DNA from: Talinum fruticosum
Lineage: Eukaryota > Streptophyta > Magnoliopsida > Caryophyllales > Talinaceae
Direction: 5' to 3'
Length of the DNA: 64,000 bases
Assembly (NCBI GenBank): GCA_021018815.1
Contig: JAITYX010000005.1
Location: 7,845,501 to 7,909,500, forward strand
Part shown: piece by piece, positions 56,262-64,000 of the stretch
How positions within the stretch are numbered: position 1 is the first letter of the stretch
Layout of the letters: the number at the start of each line of letters is the position of its first letter
Made by a program: the position numbers and the translations under genes
The notes under the pieces: generated by a model
The model's input: only the letters and a program-made list of their open reading frames with translations
Told to the model about the DNA's origin: nothing
The model's database searches: none

Positions 56262-57204
56262 TGATATATGTGAGCGTATTCTCGCCAGAAATGAGCTAGA
56301 TGGGATTGGAATTGCTAGCCAAAACAAGCACCAAAATGATAACTTCAAAGGGATAGAAACCAAGTCTTCAATGGATAAGAAATCACCACCATTGTCAACT
56401 TGAGGCACCAAGGTATGGGCTGATAAGAAACACCACCAGCTTGCTCCAAGGACTTGAAAGGTCACCACTTAGTTTGCCACACTAAGAAAAGCAATTAAGA
56501 GTTTTGACAAGTGAAAAGCACTTAGCTCATTCGGTTTTCATTCATCCAAATTCAATGCTTATAACCGGGTATGGGGCGTATATGTATTGCTTACAATGGG
56601 TGAAAGCAAAGCATTAATCTAATAGCCATTAGATACCTTACATGATCAAGGGATGAGATTACATTAAGCAAAGAGAATAATCCAAAGAAATGCTTCCACT
56701 AAGAGGGAACATGTGGACACTATTCATGGAGCAATTCTAGCCAAGCATTAGATTTCCTCTCCTCCAAACTTCACTTTGATTGGCTATAGAATTTGATTCC
56801 CTCCACCAAATGAGGTGTTTTCGGATTCTTTAGAATGTTCCACATGTCTACTTTGCACCCATACAGCTTGACCTTGCATTTGACCCTTTGAGCATTGACT
56901 TTTTGACTTTCAAAGACTGTTGCGCCGAATCTAACCTGGTTCGACCGGTTTGCTTGCTTGGCTCATTCTAGCCTCTTCCACTCTTATTCTTGGCTCAAAT
57001 CCTAGGAATCATTTATTGGTATCAACATGGTCTTGATGATGGGAGTTTTAGGGCTCTTCTAACCTATTGCTAGCTAGCTCAATTCGGATTAGAATAGGTG
57101 ACTTGACAACCCAAAGTTGATCTTCTCTCCAAAGTAGCTCTTCTTGCACCTTTGCTAGTAAGCCATGACCCTTAGTAGCTTGATTAGTTGGGATGTCTCC
57201 ATCA
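56262..57204 (-). repeat. Solo LTR, family C
   Basis: 943 bp, TGATATATG to TCTCCATCA, with the perfect duplication ACTTG on both sides (56,257-56,261 and 57,205-57,209). There is no internal sequence: B2 coding continues directly on the far side. This is the product expected from recombination between the two LTRs of one element. Confidence 0.9.
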
Positions 57205-57720
57205 ACTTGTGATCATGAGAGCCTTGAGCAGATCAAGGATCCAAGTGAGGCTTAGAGAGAAAATATATTCCACACAAGGGGAACCATCAAAGGGAAAGTT
57301 GGTTCGATCATTATTGATGGAGGGAGTTGTACCAACGTTGCTTCGTAAGCATGATTGAAAAGCTTCAACTACAAACTGGGTTGCACCCTCACCCCTACAA
57401 CATACAATGGTTGAGTCAAGGTAAGGGCCTCGAGTTAATTCTCGTTACCTAATATCTTTCGAGTATTGGGAAGTCTTATGTTGATGATATATGGTGTGAT
57501 GTTATACCTACGGATGCATGTCATTTACTTCTTGGTAGACCTTGGTTATTTGATCATAGAGTTATGCATGATGGGTCCTAAAACACATACACCCTCTCTC
57601 GGAATGGCAAGAAAATAACCTTAGCCCCACTTGACCCCTCACAACTGCCAAAAGCCAAACCCCTCGGACACCCGAGTCCATCGGAGTTACTTTTGACCCT
57701 CGGGAAACCTATCTCGGAGT
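57205..57720 (+). pseudogene. B2 protease
   Basis: Matches B1 14,195-14,700: E-N-I-F-H-T-R-G-T-I-K-G, then I-I-I-D-G-G-S-C-T-N-V, the intact protease motif (about 57,310-57,340), better kept than in B1. P-H-P-Y-N-I-Q-W-L-S-Q-G-K and W-C-D-V-I-P follow, then T-D-A-C-H-L-L-L-G-R-P-W-L-F. Frame changes near 57,345 and 57,430 and a lost codon near 57,580 break it. Confidence 0.82.
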
Positions 57721-57839
57721 CCATGCATCATGAACTAAGACCTCTCGAAAGAGTTGATTATTTTGAGTCGGGACAATTCCGAGTCCTCGGAACCCACACA
57801 CCCCTTAGCTAAAACACTAATCACCCAATACATCCATGT

Positions 57840-58620
57840 TTTTCCTAATGAGATACCCCTTGGCCAACCCCCAAAAGAAATATCCAACACCACATTGACC
57901 TTATCCTAGGATCTATCTTGCCAAACAAACCAGCCTACGAGAATGAGCCCTAACGACACCTCATAAATGCAAAGACAAGTTGAGGAGTTGGTGGCTAAAG
58001 GTTTGGTGAGAGAAAGTCGAGCCCATGTGATGTGCCAGCCTTATTGGTATCTAAGAAGGATGGTTCTATGAAGATGTGTATAGACAGTCGTGCAATTAAC
58101 AAGATCACTATCAAGTATATTCATCCTATACCATGACTTGAAGATATGTTAGATGAGTTACATGGTTCTAAGGTGTTTTCTAAGATTAACCTTAGAAGTG
58201 GATATTATCATATCGGAATCGAGAGAAGGATATGAATGGAAAACTTCTTTCAAACCAAGGGAGGATTATATAAGTGGCTTGTCATGCCCTTTGGTTTAAC
58301 TAATGCTCCAAGCACCTTCATAAGACTCATGAATTAGATTTTTAGGCCATTCATTGAGAACTTTGTTGTGGTCTACTTTGATGACATTCTAATCTATAGT
58401 TAGAATAAGGAAGAATATTCTTACCACCTCAGACAAGTTGTTCAACTATTGGAAAGAAAGAAGTCTGTATGGGAATCGAAGAAGTGTTCATTCTTCAACT
58501 CAAAAGTTAAATTTCTAAGTTATGTTGTTTCAACTAAAGGAGTAAAAGTGGATGAGAGCAAGATTGAGGCTATTCTGACCTAGCATACTCTTAAGAGCAT
58601 ACATGATGTGCAAAGCTTCT
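57840..58620 (+). pseudogene. B2 reverse transcriptase
   Basis: RT in many short frames: [16 protein letters not shown] near 57,930, [13 protein letters not shown] near 58,040, [12 protein letters not shown] near 58,285 and an intact catalytic Y-F-D-D near 58,375. A TAG follows five codons later in place of the usual Ser of Y-S. Too broken to translate for more than about 40 residues at a time. Confidence 0.8.
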
Positions 58621-59751
58621 ATAGCTTGCATCTTTCTATAGGAGGTTTATAAAAGACTTTAGCACCATTATCGCTCCTATGACCGAGGTGCTCGTAAACA
58701 GCTCCTTTGTTTGGACACCTCAAGCTCGGAAATCTTTTGAAGCTATCAAGGTAAAATTGACTCAGGCTCCAGTCTTAGCCTTACCTAGTTTTGATAAGAT
58801 CTTTGACGTTAAGTGTGATGCCACGAGTGTGGGCATTGGGGAATCCTCACTCGGGAAAGGCGTCATATTACTTATTTCAGTGATAAGCTATGTGATACAA
58901 AACGAAGATACTCTACTTATGACAAGGAGTTCTATGCTATCATTTGGTCATTGGAGTATTGGAGTCATTACTTAGTGGCTCATGAGTTCATCCCGCACTC
59001 GGATCATAAAGCTCTCAAGTATATTCAAGGTCAACACAAGCTGAACTCGCGACATGCCAAATGGGTTGAGTACCTTCAAACCTCCATTTTTCAATCAAGC
59101 ACAAATCTAGGAAGCTTAACAAGGGCACTCGATGCTCTGTCCAAGAGGTACTTACTATTATTTCAAATGGAGACTTGTGTTTTTAGATTCGAACACCTGA
59201 AGAGTTTATATACGGATGACAAGGATTTTGGAACCCTATACCTAGACCGCCAAGGTCGACCCAACGGTGAATTCCAAATCCAAGGAGGATACTTATTTAA
59301 GGGTATCAGATTGTGTGTGCCTAGCTGTCGCACGAAAGAGTTAATTATTAGAGAGGGCCATTTTGGTGGACTTGCTTGGCCATTTCGGGAAAGAACCGTA
59401 ACTTAGATGCTCAAGTAGCATTACTTCGGCCAAGCATGGACAAGGATGTTTAAGACATCATCAATCGATGTTTAGTTTGTCAATATGCCAAGAGTCATTC
59501 CTTACCTCAAGGGTTTTACACTCCACTACATGTCCCCACACGATCCCGGGTGGATGTAAGTCTTGACTTCATTCTGGGTCTACCACGGACTAAGAAAGGA
59601 AAGGATTCTATTCTGAATGTTGTTGATCGATTTTCTAAGATGGCCCACTTCATTACTTGAAACAAAACCAATGATGCTACACTGGTTGTTGATTTATACT
59701 TCAAGGAAGTAGTGAGATTACATGGGATCCCACGGACAATGGTCTCGGACA
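58621..59751 (+). pseudogene. B2 RNase H and integrase start
   Basis: RNase H is open 58,679-58,975 and 58,951-59,406. It has [23 protein letters not shown] and L-D-A-L-S-K-R, so the catalytic acids of these three motifs remain. The linker F-R-F-E-H-L-K-S-L-Y and IN zinc-binding coding follow. IN core coding reaches [11 protein letters not shown] near 59,640 and G-I-P-R-T-M-V-S-D at 59,751, where it stops against a truncated C LTR. The rest of B2 is not in the window. Confidence 0.82.
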
Positions 59752-60722
59752 GGATAAGGAAAAGGGAGGGGAAAGCGAGGGTGAAAAGTTCTTAGCAAAT
59801 GAGTAAGCAAGTCACTTAAATGGGGATGAAGATGCCAAGTAAACTAGCACCAAGAATACACACTAAAATGGAGAATACAATGGGATAGAAACCAAGTCAT
59901 CAATGGATAAGAAATCACCACCATTGTCAACTTGAGGCACTAAGGTATGGGCTGGATAAGAAATACCACCAGCTTGCTCCAAGGACTTGAGAGGTCACCA
60001 CTTAGCTTGCCAAACTATGATAAGCAATCAAGAATTTTGGGGGTGAAGAGCACTTAGCTCACTTGGTTTTGTCATTCAAAATTCAATGCCTTACAACCAG
60101 TGTCCGGGGCACTATTTGTAGTGCATACAATGGGTAAAAGAAAAGCATAATCTAATGGCCATTAGAGGCCTTACATGATCAAGGGACGGGATTACATTAA
60201 GCGTCGAGAATAATCCAAAAAGATGCTTCCACTAAGAGGGAACATGTGGACACTATTCATGGTGTAATTTTAGCCAAGTATTAGATTTCCTCTCCTCAAA
60301 GCTTCACTTTGATTGGCTCTAGAATTTGATTCCCTCCACCAAATGAGTTGATTTCATATTCTCTAGAAAGTTCCACAAGTTATCTTTGCACCCATGTAGC
60401 TTGACTTCTCAATTGACCCTCCGAGCATTGACTTCTTGACCCTCAAAGTCAGATGTGGAGTAATGCTTAAAAATTGACCGGTTTGCTTGTTTTGCCATTT
60501 CTAGCCTCTTCCATTATTATTTCTGGTTCTACTCCTAGGGACCCTTTATTGTTATCAACATGGTCTTTATAATGGGAGTTTTGGGGCTCTCCTTGCACCA
60601 CTCGAACAAGAATGGGCGATTTAGAATCCCAAAGTTGATCCTTACTCAAAGATAGCTCTCCTTGTATTTTAGCTAGCAAGCCATGACCCTTAGTAGCTTG
60701 GGCAATAGAAAGGTCTCTATCA
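59752..60722 (-). repeat. H5 3' LTR, truncated at its left end
   Basis: 971 bp of C LTR ending tctctatca, followed by the purine-tract complement (60,723-60,733). The first ~70 bp of the plus-strand LTR (TGATGTATC…) are missing, so the junction with B2 is a rearrangement, not a simple insertion end. Confidence 0.8.
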
Positions 60723-61510
60723 TCCTACCCTTGTAAAGAAGAATTTGCCCTCAAATTCTCTAAGGTGTCATCTTCAAAGTACGGAGACGAGTCGGCCGCA
60801 TTAAAGCTTGCTCGAGACCCTATAATCACCTGGTAGATCAACTTTGTAGGCATTGTCATTTATCCTTTCAAGCACCTTAAATGGACCTTCAGCCCTTGGC
60901 ATCAACTGGCTCTTCCTCTTGGAAGGAAAACGCTCCTTCCTCAGGTGCACCCAAACTAGATCTCCAGGTTGAAAAACCTTCTTCTTTCTTCCCTTGTCAA
61001 CTCGTTGCTTGTGTGCAGGATTGGTTTGCTTCAATTATGCCCTTACTTTCTCATGCATATTCTGGATTTCACGCACTCTTTTGGCAGCCTCCATACTAGG
61101 CTTTCCATCCATGCCTCTCGATGTTAAGTCTAGAGCTGTAAGTGGCTCAACTCCACAAACTATCTTAAAGGGACTCATGCCCATGGTCTTGCTTTGAGCT
61201 CCATTGTATGCAAATTCAAGCATGAGCAAGAAGTTGATCCCAAGCTTTCATGTTGGTCTTGATCAAAGCCCTCAAAAGCAATGGAGCCCAACAATCTCCT
61301 TGAAATATAAATCAGCACATGAGTTACATCATTTGTTTTGTTGCATGGAATGAAATGAGCCATCTTAGAAAATCGTTCTACCACCACCGGAATTGAATCA
61401 TTATTCCTTTGAGTCCTTGGAAAGCCTAGTATGAAGTCTAGACTCACATCTTCCTATGACTGGTTGGGTGTAGGAAGAGGGGTGTAGAGCCCTTGAGGAA
61501 GGGAGTGGCT
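60723..61510 (-). pseudogene. H5 integrase C-terminal half
   Basis: Minus-strand IN matching 31,211-32,027 closely. It has [12 protein letters not shown] (open 61,447-61,175), [11 protein letters not shown] and the barrel [16 protein letters not shown]. About 150 bp around the second catalytic Asp are deleted near 61,282. It ends at gtggct, the same site as in H3. Confidence 0.83.
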
Positions 61511-62440
61511 CGATGGATAGCTAAATAAGAAACCGTGAGTGGAGAGGACGAGTAGCGAACGGTTAGGGAAAATGAGTGGTTGAATGAGTGCTAAAAGAAA
61601 TGTTTGTCAAAGATAGAATCAAGTTCCTTATGGATATAGTCACACAACCATAAGAACCTTGAGGCACCGAAGCCTAAGCCGGATACGAGATAACACCACT
61701 AGCTAAACCTTTGGACTCAACCCAAGCACCACTAAGAATGCCAAGCTTAGATATAGCAATTGAGAATTTAAGAAGGAAGAGCATTAAGCTTGCTCGATTT
61801 TCATTCAATATCCAAAGTTGTTTTTACATAACCGAATACATGGAGTATTTGTAATGCTCAAAGATTAAACCTAAGCATAATCTAAAGGCTAAGAGTGTAT
61901 GTACAAGATCAAAGACCAAGATTACACCAGAGCTAACCTTTTCCCCAAGCTAGTTTTGGGAACATGTGGCCTGAAATGAGTGATTTCCTGCCAAGCATTC
62001 GTTTTTCCCTTGTGCAAGCTTGATTTTGGTTGGTCCAACACATGATTATTCCTAGTAGTGGTAATGCTCTTTGATTCCTCTAGAATCTCCTTCAATGCTA
62101 GCAATGCATGTCTCTCCTAGGTGATCCGAGCATGGACCCTTCGGTCTTAAAGTGAAACGGATAGATTGTGTTCAAAATTCCCAGCTTAGGCTTTAGGTGT
62201 TTTTAGACCTCCTTGCTGATTATTTTTCTTCAACTCCTTAAGCATTAATTATTTATGTACTAATTGTCATGGAAGGACAATTCTCATAACCCTCCAAGCT
62301 TTAGTTCAGCTTGCATTACTTTGACCAAAATAGTAGTCTTTGCTGTCGAAAGTTGACCTCCACACAAGTTTATCTCCTCTTATAACTTTGTTAATAGTCC
62401 ATGAGTTTTGGCAGCTTGGCTTAGACGGAAACCTCCATCG
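61511..62440 (-). repeat. Solo LTR, family A (E4 type), in H5 integrase
   Basis: 930 bp, CGATGGATAGC (TG mutated to CG) to CCTCCATCG, flanked by ggct on both sides (61,507-61,510 and 62,441-62,444). The position in IN is identical to that of E4 in H3, and the sequence is close to the E4 LTRs. Confidence 0.85.
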
Positions 62441-64000
62441 GGCTCTTAACCGCTTGGCACACCGCACACCTCTTTAAGATGTCTTGCACATCCTTCTCCA
62501 TGTTGGGCCAAAAATAATGCTCTCTAAGCATGCTTACTATCTTGTTGACACTGGAATGACCAGCCAAAGCTCCACTATGTACCTCTCGGATCGGTAGCTC
62601 TCTTTACCGCAATGAGGAATGCACAACCAAGTGCCCTTGAAGAGAAAGCCATCTTGAACTAGAAACTCTCCCTTGGGGTGTTTTTAGCAGTCTTGGTACA
62701 TTTTCCCCAAGTCCTTATCATCAATATACAAGGACTTCAAATGCTCAAAACCAAGAATGTGAGTTTCTAATTGAAACCGCTCCGTTGTTCATCTTGCCCG
62801 ACTTGTGCTTGATGGTGAAGTGAAATGTTTGGAGGTATTCTACCCATTTACCATGCTAAGGATTCAACTTATGCTGCATTTGTATGTACTTGAGTGCCTC
62901 GTGGTAAGAATGGAGAATGAACTTGCTAGCCACTAAGTAATGGCTCCAATGCTCAAGTGACCGAATAATGACATAAAATTCCTTGTCATAAGTTGAGTAT
63001 TTTCTCCTTGAATCACTAAGCTTCTCACTAAAGAAGGCTAGAGGTCGACCTTCTTGAGAAAGAACTCCACCAATGCCTCTTCCGGAGGCATCATTCAACC
63101 TCAAAGACCTTGTCAAAACTTGGTAGAGCTAGAACCGGAGCTTGAGTAAGCTTGAGCTTGATTGTTTCAAAGGGTTCTTGAGCCTTAGAATTCCACTTGA
63201 ATGAACTTCCCTTTCGCACTTCGGTCATGGGATCCGTGATAGTGCTAAAAGCTTTGATTAACCTCCTATAGAAAGAGGCCAAACCATGGAAGCTTCGAAC
63301 ATCACGAATACTCGTTGGAATAAGCCAAGATCTTATAGCTTCCACCTTGCTCTCATCTACCTTCACGCTTTGGGCCGAGACTATGTAGCCAAAAAGGTTA
63401 CTGCCAAAGTGAAGAAGGTACACTTTTGAAAATCGCCATATAGCTTTTCTTTCTCCAACAACTCAAGAACTTGCGTGAGGTGCCCTAGGTGCTCTTCTTA
63501 TCATCAAAATATACTACCACGAACTTGCTAAGAAAGGCCTAAAGACTTGGTTCATGAGCCTCATGAAAGTGCTAGGGCGTTTGATAATCTGAATGGCATT
63601 ACAAGCCACTCATACAATCCCCTTCGGTATTGAATGCGGTTTTCCACTCATCTCCTTCACGGATCCGGATTTGATAATATCCACTCCTTAAGTCCACCTT
63701 GAAAACAATTGTGACCCATGGAGCTCATCAAGCATATCCTCAAGTCTAGGCATTGGATGTCGATACATGATGGATATTTTGTTTATAGCTTGGTTGTCCA
63801 CACACATTCTCATGGTGCAACCCTTCTTTGGAACTAAAAGAATTGGGACCGCACATGGACTTCTACTTTCTCTCACAAGCCCTTTAGCCATTAGCTCATC
63901 CATTTGCCTTTGAATCTCCATAGCATCCTTGGGGTTCATTCGATATGCAGGTTTGTTGGGGAGCATGGACCGGGATTAGGTCAATATGGTGTTGGATGGT
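62441..64000 (-). pseudogene. H5 integrase N-terminus, RNase H and RT
   Basis: Continues to the window edge. In reading order from the edge: RT fingers (P-C-A-V-P-I-L-L-V-P-K-K, open 63,966-63,688); palm with the region around Y-F-D-D shortened near 63,500; linker [14 protein letters not shown] (63,423-63,091); RNase H with G-R-G-I-G-G, K-E-F-Y-V-I-I and H-S-Y-H-E-A (Asp lost); TAG at 62,858-62,856; IN zinc-binding region to 62,441. D2 and A1 are absent at their sites here. The element's gag lies beyond the window. Confidence 0.85.

Noticed and set aside
1..64000. CRISPR array, bacterial operon, tRNA or rRNA gene
   Set aside because: No regularly spaced short repeats, no tRNA-like cloverleaf beyond primer-binding sites, no rRNA-like sequence. 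All coding matches are plant-type retroelements.

Overview
This window is plant repeat DNA. It holds several layers of LTR retrotransposons inserted into one another, and I see no host gene. All recognisable coding sequence belongs to Ty3/gypsy Gag-Pol polyproteins in the order Gag, CCHC zinc knuckle, protease (PR), reverse transcriptase (RT), RNase H (RH), integrase (IN). The primer-binding sites read TGGTATCNRAGC, complementary to plant initiator tRNA-Met. The host is a seed plant; I cannot name the species. No chromodomain follows IN. Instead a short tail (motif K-S-H-G-L-L...L-Q-E-E...Q-L-W) follows, and its reading frame runs through the polypurine tract into the 3' LTR. This suggests a chromovirus of the CRM (centromeric) type, but that placement is inference.

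I use five working families. A (A1, E4) and A' are in-frame Gag-Pol elements. B is diverged and plus strand, and is recognised by its own LTR. C (C1, C', H3, H5) is minus strand. D (D1, D2) is a collapsed non-autonomous relative. In A, C and D the LTRs run TGATG...CATCA, with a purine tract (AAGGGGAGAA in the best copies) just before the 3' LTR.

Layout. 1-5,147: C1, sharing an LTR with a second internally deleted unit, then a truncated LTR. 5,148-9,449: LTR fragments and the 5'-truncated D1. 9,450-26,321: first nest. A B element received C' (its 5' LTR meets B integrase at 26,321/26,322). C' received A' (11,583-24,144, target duplication GCCAA). A' received B1 (to 20,700). The 3' LTR of B1 received an AT-rich element (18,063-20,305). 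26,322-28,335: end of one B unit, a shared LTR, and the start of B2.

28,336-55,756: second nest. H3 lies in the gag of B2 with perfect target duplication AATGT, so B2 resumes 27.4 kb later. H3 itself contains a hAT-like element (29,207-30,212, 8-bp duplication CTTATAGG), E4 (32,028-38,326), D2 (39,176-44,200) and A1 (44,602-52,503, duplication CCCTT). The leader of A1 carries a further 1.6-kb insertion. 55,757-59,751: the rest of B2, with a solo C LTR (duplication ACTTG). 59,752-64,000: H5, a sister of H3. It carries a solo LTR at the same integrase site where H3 holds E4, and empty sites where H3 holds D2 and A1, which gives a relative insertion order.

No copy has an intact Gag-Pol. The longest open domains are the 219-residue RT of A' and the 282-residue Gag of A'. 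Structure calls (LTR ends, target duplications, nesting) are read from the sequence. Family and lineage names are inference.
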